Shown in pieces: positions 1 to 9,698 of a stretch of DNA of 64,000 nucleotides (position 1 is the first letter of the stretch; each line of letters opens with the position of its first letter). Origin of the DNA: Streptomyces himalayensis subsp. himalayensis (GTDB lineage Bacteria > Actinomycetota > Actinomycetes > Streptomycetales > Streptomycetaceae); the NCBI RefSeq assembly GCF_013778455.1, contig NZ_JACEHE010000002.1, positions 496,001 through 560,000 on the forward strand, written 5' to 3'. The position numbers and the translations under genes are program-made. The notes under the pieces are model-generated. The model had not been told where the DNA came from. It made no database searches and saw nothing but the letters and a program-made list of their open reading frames with translations.

Positions 1-417
1 GTCGACCACACGCGGCAGCGCGGCCGAAAGCCCTGCCAGCACAAAGCGGTTGACGGCGGTGACGCACAGCGCGGAGGCGTAGAAGAGCCACTCCGGAACG
101 CTGCTCACCATCAGCACGGCCGTCACAGCGGCCAGGAGCGCCCGCAGCAGATTCCCGTAGAGCAACACCTGGCGACGCCGCCAGCGGTCCAGCAGGACGC
201 CGGCGAAGGGGCCGACGAGCGAGTACGGGAGGAGCAGCACCGCCATGGCGGAGGCGACCGCGGCCGGCGACGTCTGCTTCTCCGGAGAGAAGACGACATA
301 CGTGGCGAGCGCGACCTGGTATACCCCGTCGGCGCCCTGCGACAGCAGCCGCACGGCGAGCAGGCGCCGGAAGTCCCTGAAGCGCAGGAGGACGCGCAGG
401 TCACGCACCACAGCCAT
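1..417 (-). CDS. MFS exporter, C-terminal part outside the window
   Basis: The reverse strand reads an ATG at 417 and stays open to base 1, so 139 codons are present and the gene continues beyond the left edge. The protein starts MAVVRDLRVLLRFRDFRRLL and has hydrophobic helices plus the loop GVLLDRWRRRQVLLYGNLLR, which matches the MFS loop between helices 2 and 3 (G-x-L-x-D-R-x-x-R-R/K). It is therefore a major facilitator superfamily efflux protein of the cytoplasmic membrane; substrate unknown. It lies 118 bp downstream of the inositol-phosphate synthase gene on the same strand and may share its transcript. Confidence 0.8.
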   Translation of the reverse strand, partial: MAVVRDLRVLLRFRDFRRLLAVRLLSQGADGVYQVALATYVVFSPEKQTSPAAVASAMAVLLLPYSLVGPFAGVLLDRWRRRQVLLYGNLLRALLAAVTAVLMVSSVPEWLFYASALCVTAVNRFVLAGLSAALPRVVD

Positions 418-535
418 GGGCACAGCCTCACATACGAGGAGGGTCCCCGGGCGACGTGCCCAGGGACCCTCAAGGGTCGTACGACGGACGAGGCTCGGCG
501 CGCGTGGCGCTCCTCTCGCCGGTGCTCCGTCGTGC

Positions 536-1618
536 CTAGCGCTCGACCTCGCCCTTGATGAACTTCTCGACGTTCTCGCGGGCCTGGTCGTCGAAGTACT
601 GGACCGGCGGGGACTTCATGAAGTACGAGGACGCGGAGAGGATGGGGCCGCCGATGCCGCGGTCCTTGGCGATCTTCGCCGCGCGCAGGGCGTCGATGAT
701 GACACCCGCGGAGTTCGGGGAGTCCCACACCTCGAGCTTGTACTCGAGGTTCAGCGGGACGTCGCCGAAGGCACGGCCCTCGAGGCGGACGTAGGCCCAC
801 TTGCGGTCGTCGAGCCAGGCCACGTAGTCCGACGGGCCGATGTGGACGTTCTTCTCGCCGAGGTCCCGGTCGGGGATCTGGGAGGTGACGGCCTGCGTCT
901 TGGAGATCTTCTTCGACTCGAGGCGGTCGCGCTCGAGCATGTTCTTGAAGTCCATGTTGCCGCCGACGTTCAGCTGCATCGTGCGGTCCAGGACGACGCC
1001 CCGGTCCTCGAACAGCTTCGCCATGACGCGGTGCGTGATGGTGGCGCCGACCTGCGACTTGATGTCGTCACCGACGATCGGCACACCGGCCTCGGTGAAC
1101 TTGTCCGCCCACTCCTTCGTACCGGCGATGAAGACCGGCAGGGCGTTGACGAAGGCGACCTTGGCGTCGATGGCGCACTGGGCGTAGAACTTCGCCGCGT
1201 CCTCGGAACCCACCGGCAGGTAGCAGACCAGGACGTCGACCTGCTTGTCCTTGAGGACCTGGACGACGTCGACCGGGGCCTCGGGGGACTCCTCGATCGT
1301 CTCGCGGTAGTACTTGCCGAGACCGTCCAGGGTGTGGCCGCGCTGGACGGTCACGCCGGTGGTCGGCACGTCGCAGATCTTGATGGTGTTGTTCTCGCTG
1401 GCGCCGATGGCGTTGGCGAGGTCCAGGCCCACCTTCTTGGCGTCCACGTCGAAGGCGGCGACGAACTCGATGTCCCGCACGTGGTAGTCGCCGAACTGGA
1501 CGTGCATCAGGCCCGGGACCTTGCTGTCCGGGTCGGCGTCCTTGTAGTACTCGACGCCCTGTACCAGCGACGCGGCGCAGTTGCCCACGCCGACGACGGC
1601 TACGCGAACCGAACCCAT
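536..1618 (-). CDS. ino1: myo-inositol-3-phosphate synthase
   Basis: A 360-residue cytosolic enzyme that converts glucose 6-phosphate to 1L-myo-inositol 1-phosphate with NAD, supplying inositol for phosphatidylinositol and mycothiol in actinobacteria. The N-terminal Rossmann motif [16 protein letters not shown] is at about residues 5-20, and the conserved core includes [12 protein letters not shown] and [10 protein letters not shown] start at the ATG at 1618, preceded by GGGAGC, because the protein then begins directly at the dinucleotide-binding strand; a longer frame to 1681 adds residues that do not look like the family. It lies 59 bp behind a PadR regulator gene, suggesting co-transcription and control by that regulator. 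Confidence 0.95.
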   Translation of the reverse strand: MGSVRVAVVGVGNCAASLVQGVEYYKDADPDSKVPGLMHVQFGDYHVRDIEFVAAFDVDAKKVGLDLANAIGASENNTIKICDVPTTGVTVQRGHTLDGLGKYYRETIEESPEAPVDVVQVLKDKQVDVLVCYLPVGSEDAAKFYAQCAIDAKVAFVNALPVFIAGTKEWADKFTEAGVPIVGDDIKSQVGATITHRVMAKLFEDRGVVLDRTMQLNVGGNMDFKNMLERDRLESKKISKTQAVTSQIPDRDLGEKNVHIGPSDYVAWLDDRKWAYVRLEGRAFGDVPLNLEYKLEVWDSPNSAGVIIDALRAAKIAKDRGIGGPILSASSYFMKSPPVQYFDDQARENVEKFIKGEVER

Positions 1619-1677
1619 TCCGGTTGCTCCCTGTGTGTTCTCGGTGTTCCGGTATGAGGCCAGCGGAGATGCCGGCC

Positions 1678-2373
1678 TCATGTGGCGGTGCCGTCGGACG
1701 GATCCGGACCGGTGGTGTCCCGGTGCCGGGGCAGGCCGCCCGACTGCCCTGTTGTGTCGTGTCGAGCTGCGTCCCCCGAGGGGGAGGAGGCGTCGGTGGA
1801 CCGTCGCTGGTCCCGCCCCGCTCGCTCGCTCTCGATGAGCTCGTTCAGCCAGCGCACTTCGCGCTCCACGGACTCCATCCCGTGCCGCTGGAGCTCAAGC
1901 GTGTAGTCGTCCAGGCGCTCCCTGGTACGGGCCAGGGAGGCGCGCATCTTCTCCAGACGCTCCTCCAGCCGGCTGCGGCGGCCTTCGAGTACGCGCATGC
2001 GTACGTCCCGCGACGTCTGCCCGAAGAACGCGAAGCGGGCAGCGAAGTGCTCGTCCTCGTACGCATCGGGGCCGGTCTGCGAGAGGAGCTCCTCGAAGTG
2101 CTCCTTACCTTCCGCCGTCAACCGGTAGACGATCTTGGCGCGGCGTCCCGCCAGCGGAGCGGCCAGGACGTCCTCCGGTGTGCTGCCCGGCTCCTCGATC
2201 AACCATCCGTTGGCGACCAGGGTCTTAAGGCAGGGATAGAGCGACCCGTAGCTGAAGGCGCGGAAAACCCCCAGCGACGTGTTGAGCCGTTTGCGCAGCT
2301 CATAGCCGTGCATGGGCGACTCGCGAAGCAGGCCGAGTACGGCGAACTCGAGGATGCCGGAACGTCGGCTCAT
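1678..2373 (-). CDS. PadR-family transcriptional regulator
   Basis: 231 residues. Residues 1-85 form the PadR winged helix ([25 protein letters not shown], then [18 protein letters not shown]); the C-terminal half (about 95-190) is charged and helical ([20 protein letters not shown]), the usual PadR dimerisation coiled coil. The last ~35 residues are polar and low in complexity. The start has a strong Shine-Dalgarno sequence (AGGAGG). It is the first gene of a probable operon with the inositol-phosphate synthase and the MFS gene, with a palindromic operator about 50 bp upstream, so autoregulation is likely. The effector is unknown. Confidence 0.92.
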   Translation of the reverse strand: MSRRSGILEFAVLGLLRESPMHGYELRKRLNTSLGVFRAFSYGSLYPCLKTLVANGWLIEEPGSTPEDVLAAPLAGRRAKIVYRLTAEGKEHFEELLSQTGPDAYEDEHFAARFAFFGQTSRDVRMRVLEGRRSRLEERLEKMRASLARTRERLDDYTLELQRHGMESVEREVRWLNELIESERAGRDQRRSTDASSPSGDAARHDTTGQSGGLPRHRDTTGPDPSDGTAT

Positions 2374-2423
2374 CGTCGCCTCCTGACTGCGTCGGTTCGC
2401 GTGTACGGGTCTTTATGCCGAGC

Positions 2424-2446
2424 TGATGTATCGACTCGATACATCA
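2424..2446 (-). promoter_or_regulatory. Probable PadR operator (23-bp palindrome)
   Basis: Two 11-bp arms, TGATGTATCGA and TCGATACATCA, are perfect inverted copies around a single central base. The core has ATGT and ACAT half-sites, which are the half-sites of known PadR operators, although the spacing here (11 bp) is wider than the classic 8. It sits 50 bp before the padR start, in promoter position. Assignment to PadR is inference from location and half-site. Confidence 0.65.
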
Positions 2447-2743
2447 CGACGATAGAACGGCCTTCCGGCTGCGACAAGGGGGGGCATGGTGAACGGCGTC
2501 ACATCACCGATTCGCAGGAAGCAAGTTGCCTGATTTGGGATGAACTTCGGCCTAGGTGGGTTTTGGCGGTGCGTAGTCTGTGCGCCATGCAGTCCACCGG
2601 GAACCAAGTGACGTCAGAGGACGTCCTCGTCCTTGGTGTAATGCGGGTGAGCGCCGTCATGGCCTCATCCGTATGTCGGGGGGAACCGGAAACCAGCCGC
2701 CGTTTCCAGGCGCGAGAGCGCCTGCCCGAGGAGTAGTCGTTCG

Positions 2744-5419
2744 ATGAGCGAGCACCGTCGCAAACCGCCGCAGCCACAGGGCGGCGGACGTGCCGCGGCC
2801 CGACGTGGCCAGTCCGGCTCGTCATCCGGCCGCCGCGCAGCACCGCGAGGCGCCACCGGATCACCCTCCGATGCGTACGGCTACGGGGGTGGTGGAGGCG
2901 AGGAGCGCCCGTACGGCGGCCGCGCCGAGGCCCGCCGTGCGGCACAGCGTGCCGGTGGCGGTGGCCGCCGTAGGGCCGCCGACGGCGGAGGCCGCGGTGG
3001 CGGAGGCGGCCGGCGAGGCGGTCCCGGCGGACCGGGCGGCCCTCCGGGCCGCGGCAGGGGCCGCGGCTCCGTGCCTCCGAAGAAGCGGTTCATCGACTAC
3101 CCGCGCGCGGGGAAGTACGGGGCTGCGCGGTGGGTGCCGTCGTGGCGGTTGGTGACCGGTCTGTTCGTCGGGTTTTTCGGCAGCATGCTGGTGCTGGCGG
3201 GGATCGGGTACGCCATGGTGGGTGTGCCGACCGCCGCGAACGCAGCGGCGAGGGCCCAGAACAACGTCTTCTACTGGTCTGACGAGACCCAGATGGCGGC
3301 CACTGGTGGCACGAACCGCCAGATCGTGGAAAGCGCCGATATTCCGAAGGAGCTGAAGGACGCGGTGGTCGCCGCCGAGAACGCGTCCTTCTACACGGAC
3401 AAGGGCGTCGACCCGATGGGCATCGCCCGCGCTCTCTTCAACATGGCTCGGGGTGAAGAGACGCAGGGCGGCTCCACCATCACCCAGCAGTACGTCAAGA
3501 ACACATATCTCACCCAGGATCAGACCGTCACGCGGAAGTTCAAGGAGCTCTTCATCTCCATAAAGGTGGGCTCCCAGATGACCAAGGACGAGATCCTCGC
3601 GAACTACCTCAACACCGCCTTCTACGGCCGTGACTCGTACGGCGTCCAGGCGGCGGCCCAGGCCTACTTCGGCGAGGATGCCAAGGATCTGGACACAGAG
3701 CAGTGCGTTTTCCTCGCCAGCGTCCTGAAGGGGCCAAACTTTTTCAATCCCGACGGAGGCATCGGGGCGGGTGCCTCGGCGAAGGAGAACACCGAGCGGG
3801 CCAAGAAGCGCTGGAAGTGGATCCTTGACCGTGAGGTCGAGGTGGGACGGATGGAGCCGGCAGAGAGGAAAAAGGTCGGCGAGTTCCCCGAGCTCAAGAA
3901 GAAGACCTCGAAGCTGTCCGGCCAGACCGGCTACCTCGTCGACATCGCCAAGGAATACGCCGCGAAGAAGCTCCGAGTGACGACCGAGGAACTGGACCGG
4001 GGCGGCGGCTACCGGATCTACACGACCTTCGAGAAGAAAAAGGTCAACCAGCTCGAGGCAGCCGTCAAGAAGACGCAGAAGAGCTTCCTGAAGCCCGAGG
4101 AACGCGCCAAGGACAAGTACGTCCAGTTCGGTGCGGCCTCGGTCGATCCGGAGAGCGGCGCGATCGTCGCGCTCTACGGCGGTGACGGCTACGACAAGGG
4201 CCACTACTCCAACAACGCCAACACGACGGGTGTGCCGGTCGGATCGACCTGGAAGCCGATCGTGCTGGCCGCCGCGATGGAGCACGGGACCTACCAGACC
4301 GAGGGGGAGCCGCTTTCGCCGATGGCCCGGTACAACGGCAACGACCTCCTCGTGATCAAGGATCAGAACGGTGATCCGATCATGGGGTCCAACGGCAAGC
4401 CGTTCCGTCAGAAGAACGAGGGCACCACGCCCTGGGGCATGGTGACTCTCAGGAAGGCCATGGAGCAGTCGATCAACTCGCCGTTCGCCCAGCTGGGCGT
4501 CGACGTGGGCCTCTCCAACACCCGGAAGACCGCGGAGGCCATGGGCATCCTGCCGGAGTCCTTCGACAAGGGGAATCTCAACAACGTGTCCTTCTCGCTC
4601 GGCACGTCGACCCCCAGCGCCATCCGCATGGCGGACGCGTACGCGACCTTCGCGGCCTCGGGCAAGCACTACGAGCCGTACTCGGTCACCAAGGTGATCA
4701 AGGACGGCGTCCCGCAGAAAGACTTCGATCCCCCGAAGCAGGAGAACGCCATGGACGAGAACGTCGCCAACAACGTGACGGACGTCCTGGAGAACGTGGT
4801 CCAGAAGGGTACCGGCAAGAAGATCGCGGACATCGGGTTCCCGGTGGCCGGCAAGACCGGTACGACCGACAAGAACAAGTCGGCGTGGTTCGTCGGATAC
4901 ACCAGGGAGCTGTCCACAGCCGTCACCCTGTTCAGGACCGACCCGGACAAGGGCAAGCTGCTGTCGATGAACGGCACCGGCGATGTGGAGTCCATCCACG
5001 GTGGTGACATCCCGGCCCAGGTCTGGAAGGACTACATGGCCGTGGCGATGAAGGGCGTGAACCCCAAGCCCTTCCCGGAGGCCGAGAAGATCGGTGAGAT
5101 CATCGGCGCGAGTCCGTCCCCGAGTGCCAGCACCTCTCCCACCGGGGACCCCAGCGCGAGCGTGGCGCCGACCCCCTCGATGTCCGCACCCACCGCAAGC
5201 CCGTCGAAGACGAACGGCAACGGCAATACCTGCAGCCCCTGGGATCTGTCCTGCACCGATACCGGCGGAACAACGGACGGCGGAACTGACAGCGGGGGGA
5301 CGACCGACGGAAGCACCGGAGGTACATCGCCGGCGCCGACGACCAGCTCCGACACCGGCGGCAATGGCAATGGCAATGGCAATGGCAGCGGAGGCTTCTT
5401 CGGAGGCCCGGCGGGGTAG
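2744..5419 (+). CDS. Class A penicillin-binding protein (transglycosylase/transpeptidase)
   Basis: 891 residues, bifunctional: it polymerises glycan strands from lipid II and cross-links stem peptides outside the membrane. Order: Gly/Arg-rich cytoplasmic tail (1-125), one membrane helix (about 135-160, LVTGLFVGFFGSMLVLAGIG), GT51 domain (about 185-370) with catalytic Glu212 in AENASFY, QGGSTITQQY and ILANYLNTAFYG, then the transpeptidase domain with Ser501-x-x-Lys504 (STWK), Ser576-Ile-Asn578 and Lys704-Thr-Gly706. The C-terminus (after about 790) is a Ser/Thr/Pro then Gly/Asn-rich linker ending in a GN repeat, with two cysteines in NTCSPWDLSC. All three active-site motifs are intact. A GC-rich hairpin follows at 5457-5491. 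Confidence 0.95.
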   Translation: MSEHRRKPPQPQGGGRAAARRGQSGSSSGRRAAPRGATGSPSDAYGYGGGGGEERPYGGRAEARRAAQRAGGGGRRRAADGGGRGGGGGRRGGPGGPGGPPGRGRGRGSVPPKKRFIDYPRAGKYGAARWVPSWRLVTGLFVGFFGSMLVLAGIGYAMVGVPTAANAAARAQNNVFYWSDETQMAATGGTNRQIVESADIPKELKDAVVAAENASFYTDKGVDPMGIARALFNMARGEETQGGSTITQQYVKNTYLTQDQTVTRKFKELFISIKVGSQMTKDEILANYLNTAFYGRDSYGVQAAAQAYFGEDAKDLDTEQCVFLASVLKGPNFFNPDGGIGAGASAKENTERAKKRWKWILDREVEVGRMEPAERKKVGEFPELKKKTSKLSGQTGYLVDIAKEYAAKKLRVTTEELDRGGGYRIYTTFEKKKVNQLEAAVKKTQKSFLKPEERAKDKYVQFGAASVDPESGAIVALYGGDGYDKGHYSNNANTTGVPVGSTWKPIVLAAAMEHGTYQTEGEPLSPMARYNGNDLLVIKDQNGDPIMGSNGKPFRQKNEGTTPWGMVTLRKAMEQSINSPFAQLGVDVGLSNTRKTAEAMGILPESFDKGNLNNVSFSLGTSTPSAIRMADAYATFAASGKHYEPYSVTKVIKDGVPQKDFDPPKQENAMDENVANNVTDVLENVVQKGTGKKIADIGFPVAGKTGTTDKNKSAWFVGYTRELSTAVTLFRTDPDKGKLLSMNGTGDVESIHGGDIPAQVWKDYMAVAMKGVNPKPFPEAEKIGEIIGASPSPSASTSPTGDPSASVAPTPSMSAPTASPSKTNGNGNTCSPWDLSCTDTGGTTDGGTDSGGTTDGSTGGTSPAPTTSSDTGGNGNGNGNGSGGFFGGPAG

Positions 5420-5442
5420 CGCTCCTCGCGCCGCCCGTGCGT

Positions 5443-5456
5443 GTTTCACGTGAAAC
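5443..5456. other. parS: parS site, perfect
   Basis: GTTTCACGTGAAAC, exact match to the Streptomyces ParB-binding palindrome. It lies in the gap after the PBP gene and directly abuts the terminator hairpin at 5457. Confidence 0.92.
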
Positions 5457-5491
5457 GAGGGCCGCCGCACCTGACCGGTGTGGCGGCCCTC
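5457..5491 (+). terminator. Hairpin after the PBP gene
   Basis: GAGGGCCGCC pairs with GGCGGCCCTC; three further base pairs follow a G/T mismatch, around a 7-nt loop. No T-tract, as is usual in Streptomyces. It argues that the next gene has its own promoter. Confidence 0.6.
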
Positions 5492-5527
5492 GCCGCGTTC
5501 TCAGGCGCGTACGGCAGTATGTGCGGC

Positions 5528-7048
5528 ATGCCCAGTGCAGAGACGACACGCTCGAGCGTGTACGAGCCGGAACCGGTGCGGCCGACCAGGGAGGACGAGG
5601 TCGCCGCGGCCGGCAGCGAGCTGATCGGTGGCCCCCTCGGACGACGGGCCCTGACCGGGACCAGCTGGTGGACTCCCGTGCGCGTCATCGCGCTCGTCAT
5701 GATCGGCATGTTCGCGCTCGGCATGGTGCAGAAGCTGCCCTGCTACGACGGTGCCTGGTTCTACGGCGCCGGCTCGCAGTACACGCACGCCTGCTACTCC
5801 GACATTCCGCACCTCTACCAGGGACGCGGCTTCGCAGACGGCCTCGTGCCGTACTTCGACAAGCTGTCGGGCGACATGGAGTACCTGGAGTACCCCGTGC
5901 TGACCGGCGTCTTCATGGAAGTCGCCGCCTGGCTGACCCCCGGCAGCGGATCCATCCAGCGCCAGGAGCAGATCTACTGGATGGTCAATGCCGGAATGCT
6001 GATGGTGTGCGCCGCGGTCATCGCCGTCTGCGTCACCCGCACCCACCGGCGCCGCCCCTGGGACGGCCTCCTCGTCGCTTTTGCGCCCGCCCTTGCCCTG
6101 ACGGCCACCATCAACTGGGATCTGCTCGCTGTGGCCCTCACAGCCGCCGCGATGCTGATGTGGTCGCGGGGCCGAGCCCTGGCCTTCGGCGTGCTGCTCG
6201 GCCTCGCCACGGCCGCCAAGCTCTACCCCGTCCTGCTGCTGGGCCCGCTGCTCGTCCTGTGCTGGCGCGCCGGCAGATGGCGTGCGTACGGAACCGCCGT
6301 GCTCGGCGCGGTGGTCGCCTGGCTCGTCGTGAACCTCCCCGTGATGCTTCTCGCCATGGAGGGCTGGTCGAAGTTCTACACGTTCAGCCAGGAGCGCGGC
6401 GTCGACTTCGGTTCCTTCTGGCTGATCCTCTCCCAGCGGATGGACAGCCCGCTGAGCACTGACACGGTCAACACCCTCGCCACGGTGCTCATGATCGTGG
6501 CCTGCGCTGGCATCGGTGCCCTCACCCTGACCGCGCCACGCCGCCCTCGCTTCGCCCAGCTCGCCTTCCTGGTGGTGGCCGCCTTCATCCTCACCAACAA
6601 GGTCTACTCACCGCAGTACGTGCTGTGGCTGATCCCGCTCGCCGCCCTGGCCCGCCCCCGCTGGCGGGACTTCCTGATCTGGCAGGCCTGCGAGGTCGCG
6701 TACTACCTGGGCATCTGGATGTACCTCGCCTACACGACGAGCGGCGACGCCCACAAGGGACTGCCGCCCGACGGCTATCACCTGGCCATCGCGGCCCACC
6801 TGGTCGGGACGCTGTACCTGTGCGGCGTCGTCATCCGCGACATCCTCATGCCCGAGCGTGACGTGGTGCGACGGGCCGGCGACGACGATCCGTCGGGCGG
6901 TGTGCTGGACGGCGCGACGGACGTCTTCGTGCTCGGCTACGCGGCTCACCCGCCACGTCATGCCGCGCACTTCGAAGGCCACTACGTCGAGTGGGGCAGA
7001 AAGCCCGACGGAATCCCCCCGACCGCACCGACCGCCGCCCAGGAGTGA
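5528..7048 (+). CDS. GT87-family (DUF2029) polytopic membrane glycosyltransferase
   Basis: About 506 residues. After a ~45-residue cytoplasmic N-terminus there are roughly ten hydrophobic helices (e.g. VRVIALVMIGMFALGM, LALTATINWDLLAVALTAAA, FLVVAAFILTNKVYSPQYVL). The lumenal Asp/Glu-rich stretch after the first helix (SGDMEYLEYPVLTG), the WDLLAV segment and KVYSPQYVLW match the GT-C fold GT87/DUF2029 family, which in actinobacteria transfers mannose or arabinose from polyprenyl-phosphate donors. Start: the ATG at 5528 lies after the terminator hairpin; the same frame is open back to GTG 5441, but that start falls inside parS and upstream of the hairpin. Neighbouring PBP, alanine-racemase-like and femX genes suggest an envelope role; the acceptor is unknown. 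Confidence 0.82.
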   Translation: MPSAETTRSSVYEPEPVRPTREDEVAAAGSELIGGPLGRRALTGTSWWTPVRVIALVMIGMFALGMVQKLPCYDGAWFYGAGSQYTHACYSDIPHLYQGRGFADGLVPYFDKLSGDMEYLEYPVLTGVFMEVAAWLTPGSGSIQRQEQIYWMVNAGMLMVCAAVIAVCVTRTHRRRPWDGLLVAFAPALALTATINWDLLAVALTAAAMLMWSRGRALAFGVLLGLATAAKLYPVLLLGPLLVLCWRAGRWRAYGTAVLGAVVAWLVVNLPVMLLAMEGWSKFYTFSQERGVDFGSFWLILSQRMDSPLSTDTVNTLATVLMIVACAGIGALTLTAPRRPRFAQLAFLVVAAFILTNKVYSPQYVLWLIPLAALARPRWRDFLIWQACEVAYYLGIWMYLAYTTSGDAHKGLPPDGYHLAIAAHLVGTLYLCGVVIRDILMPERDVVRRAGDDDPSGGVLDGATDVFVLGYAAHPPRHAAHFEGHYVEWGRKPDGIPPTAPTAAQE

Positions 7049-7075
7049 GCCGCTTCGGAGAAGCCCAGAAATGAG

Positions 7076-7126
7076 CCGGAGGGGCTGCCGCAGAAGCGCA
7101 GACGCGCCATGCGGCAGCCCCTCCGG
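7076..7126. terminator. Bidirectional terminator hairpin
   Basis: A 17-bp perfect stem (7076-7092 with 7110-7126; arm begins CCGGAGGGGCTGCC) with a 17-nt loop, between the convergent glycosyltransferase and alanine-racemase-like genes. Confidence 0.8.
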
Positions 7127-7154
7127 TTTCAGTGAGGCTTAGTACGGCCGAGCC

Positions 7155-8186
7155 CTACCGGTCGACGAGCCGGTCGAACTGCGTCGTCGTATGCCGCAGA
7201 TGAGCCACCAGCTCCTCGCCCACCTTCGGCTCCGGCGCATCCGACGGCACGAACAGAATCGACACCTGCATGTGCGGCGGCTCCGCGAACCAACGCTGCT
7301 TGCCCGCCCAGACGAAGGGCGACAGATTGCGGTTGACCGTGGCGAGGCCCGCACGAGCCACGCCCTTGGCACGCGGCATGACGCCGTGGAGCGCCTTCGG
7401 GGCCTCCAGGCCCACACCGTGCGACGTACCACCCGCCACCACGACCAGATAGCCGTCGGAGGCGGCCTTCTGCTGCCGGTACCCGAAACGGTCGCCCTTC
7501 GCGACGCGCGTGACGTCGAGGACAGCGCCGCGGTACTCGGTCGCCTCATGGTCGCCCAGCCACAGGCGCGTACCGATACGCGCGCGGAACCGGGTCTGCG
7601 GGAACTGCTGCTGCAGACGCACGAGTTCATCCGCCTTGAGGTGGCTGACGAACATCGTGTGCAGCGGCAGCCGGGCCGCGCGCAGGCGGTCCATCCACCC
7701 TATGACCTCCTCGACGGCGTCCGAGCCGTCGGTGCGGTCCAGCGGCAGATGCATCGCGAACCCCTCGAGACGTACGTCCTCGATGGCCGCATGCAGCTGG
7801 GGCAGATCCTGCTCGGTCACGCCGTGCCGCTTCATCGAGGACATGACCTCTATGACGACGCGGGCGCCGACCAGCCCGTGCACCCCGTCGACCGAGGAGA
7901 CGGAGCGGACGACGCGGTCGGGCAGCGGTACGGGCTCCTCGCCCCGGCGGAACGGCGTCAGTACCAGCAGATCACCGCTGAACCAGTCCTTGATCCGGGC
8001 GGCTTCGTAGGTCGTGCCGACGGCGAGCATGTCGGAGCCGAAGCGCGTGGCCTCCTCGGCCAGGCGCTCATGACCGAAGCCGTAGCCGTTGCCCTTGCAG
8101 ACGGGGACCAGCCCCGGAAACTGGTCGAGCACGTGCTTGTGGTGTGCCCGCCAGCGCGCGGTGTCGACGTAGAGCGTGAGCGCCAT
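7155..8186 (-). CDS. Alanine-racemase-like PLP protein
   Basis: 343 residues, cytosolic. The N-terminal motif PVCKGNGYGFGHERLAEEA (about 27-45) corresponds to the alanine racemase PLP-lysine motif (VKANAYGHG), so Lys31 is the likely Schiff-base residue. The barrel follows with TMFVSHLK and a C-terminal region containing RIGTRLWLGD and GDRFGYRQQKA. It is close in length to family members but divergent from housekeeping Alr, so the substrate is uncertain. It sits 86 bp downstream of femX on the same strand, which suggests a role with cell-wall precursor modification. Confidence 0.75.
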   Translation of the reverse strand: MALTLYVDTARWRAHHKHVLDQFPGLVPVCKGNGYGFGHERLAEEATRFGSDMLAVGTTYEAARIKDWFSGDLLVLTPFRRGEEPVPLPDRVVRSVSSVDGVHGLVGARVVIEVMSSMKRHGVTEQDLPQLHAAIEDVRLEGFAMHLPLDRTDGSDAVEEVIGWMDRLRAARLPLHTMFVSHLKADELVRLQQQFPQTRFRARIGTRLWLGDHEATEYRGAVLDVTRVAKGDRFGYRQQKAASDGYLVVVAGGTSHGVGLEAPKALHGVMPRAKGVARAGLATVNRNLSPFVWAGKQRWFAEPPHMQVSILFVPSDAPEPKVGEELVAHLRHTTTQFDRLVDR

Positions 8187-8272
8187 GGCCGGTCCCCGAA
8201 CCTTTCTCGTGATTGCGGTGTATCAGGGTATGAGCTGCGATGTTTCAGGAGAACGAGGGGAAGACTGCGAGG

Positions 8273-9394
8273 TCAGCGGCGCGACATGTAGATGTCGAGC
8301 GCCTTGTGGAGCAGCTTGTTGAGCGGGAAGTCCCACTCGCCGAGGTATTCGGCGGCCTGCCCGCCCGTGCCCACCTTGAACTGGATCAGGCCGAAGAGGT
8401 GGTCGGACTCGTCCAGCGAGTCGCTGATACCGCGCAGGTCGTAGACGGTGGCTCCCAGGGCGTAGGCATCGCGCAGCATCCGCCACTGCATGGCGTTCGA
8501 GGGCCGGACCTCACGGCCGATGTTGTCGGAGGCGCCGTAGGAGTACCAGACGTGGCCGCCGACGACGAGCATCGTCGCCGCGGACAGGTTCACGCCGTTG
8601 TGTCGGGCGAAGTACAGCCGCATGCGGTTGGGGTCCTCGTTGTTGAGGGCCGTCCACATGCGCTGGAAGTACGACAGCGGACGCGGCCGGAAGTGGTCGC
8701 GCACGGCCGTGATCTCGTACAGTCGCTGCCACTCGGCGAGGTCTTCGTAGCCGCCCTGGACCACCTCGACGCCGGCCTTCTCGGCCTTCTTGATGTTGCG
8801 CCGCCACAGCTGGTTGAAGCCCTTGTGGACGTCCTCGAGGGAACGGCCCGCCAGCGGCACCTGGAAGACATAACGGGGCTGCACGTCGCCGAAGCCCGCG
8901 CCCCCGTCCTCACCCTGCTGCCAGCCCATACGGCGCAGCCGGTCCGCGACCTCGAAGGCGCGCGGCTCGATGAAGTCCGCCTCGATGTCGCGCAGGCGCT
9001 TCACGTCCGGGTCCTGGATGCCCTTCTTGATCGACGAGGCCTCCCAGCGCCGGATGACCACGGGCGGGCCCATCTTCACCGAGAACGCGCCCTGCTGCTT
9101 GAGATGCGCCAGCATCGGCTGCAGCCAGTCGTCGAGGTTCGGCGCGAACCAGTTGATGACGGGGCCCTCGGGCAGATACGCCAGATAGCGCTTGATCTTG
9201 GGCAGCTGCCGGTAGAGGACGAGGCCGGCACCCACGAGCTCACCCGTTCGATCGTCGAACCAGCCCAGGTTCTCGGACCGCCACTCCGCCTTGACATCGG
9301 ACCAGGCCGGGACCTGCATGTGGCTCGCCGCGGGCAGACTCTGGATGTACGCCAGATGCTGCTCTCGGCTGATGGTCCTCAGGGTCAGGCTCAT
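8273..9394 (-). CDS. femX: FemX-type peptidoglycan branching aminoacyltransferase
   Basis: 373 residues, Fem/MurM family with two GNAT-like folds. Family features: SHMQVPAWSDVKAEW near the N-terminus, RYVFQVPLAGRSLEDVHKGFNQLWRRNIKKAEKAGVEV in the centre and YDLRGISDSLDESDHLFGLIQFKVGTGG near the C-terminus. By family knowledge it transfers an amino acid (glycine in Streptomyces) from aminoacyl-tRNA to the side chain of the LL-diaminopimelate stem peptide, building the cross-bridge at the inner membrane face. The ATG at 9394 matches the family N-terminus; the frame extends to 9769 but that part is not conserved in style. Confidence 0.88.
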   Translation of the reverse strand: MSLTLRTISREQHLAYIQSLPAASHMQVPAWSDVKAEWRSENLGWFDDRTGELVGAGLVLYRQLPKIKRYLAYLPEGPVINWFAPNLDDWLQPMLAHLKQQGAFSVKMGPPVVIRRWEASSIKKGIQDPDVKRLRDIEADFIEPRAFEVADRLRRMGWQQGEDGGAGFGDVQPRYVFQVPLAGRSLEDVHKGFNQLWRRNIKKAEKAGVEVVQGGYEDLAEWQRLYEITAVRDHFRPRPLSYFQRMWTALNNEDPNRMRLYFARHNGVNLSAATMLVVGGHVWYSYGASDNIGREVRPSNAMQWRMLRDAYALGATVYDLRGISDSLDESDHLFGLIQFKVGTGGQAAEYLGEWDFPLNKLLHKALDIYMSRR

Positions 9395-9698
9395 TCGGGG
9401 CGCTCCTCGGGCTGGTGTGTCCCCATGGGTACAGGGGCTCCGGCTCTCGCGCCGAAGCCTACTGCGCCGTTCGAGCGCCCTGTCTGGGCGTACGCAACTT
9501 GACCCCGGCCGGCACCCGACCGGGGTGTTTCTGACCGTCAATCGGCTCTCAACCGAAGACTCGATCGACCTCGGTCGCCGAGCGGGCGGACTCAGCCGAG
9601 TACACGATCGTTCTCGATCTCCGACCGGTCCTGCGCAGCCGTCGACCGGTCTTGTGCAGTCAAGGAATCGATCGCCATCAGCCGCCGGCCGATCGGTC
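9395..9698. other. Intergenic, no gene seen
   Basis: 304 bp between femX and the next minus-strand gene. It is rich in GATCG and CGACCGG words, including an imperfect 18-bp direct repeat (CCGACCGGTCCTGCGCAG at about 9616, then TCGACCGGTCTTGTGCAG at about 9640). It must hold the femX promoter; no coding frame is convincing. Confidence 0.4.

Noticed and set aside
2861..5470. Very long minus-strand frame opposite the PBP gene
   Set aside because: Shadow of a high-GC gene; the plus-strand PBP has all three active-site motifs.
9395..9698. Possible CRISPR-like direct repeat in the femX upstream gap
   Set aside because: Only two imperfect 18-bp copies with a 6-bp spacer; no array and no cas genes anywhere in the window.
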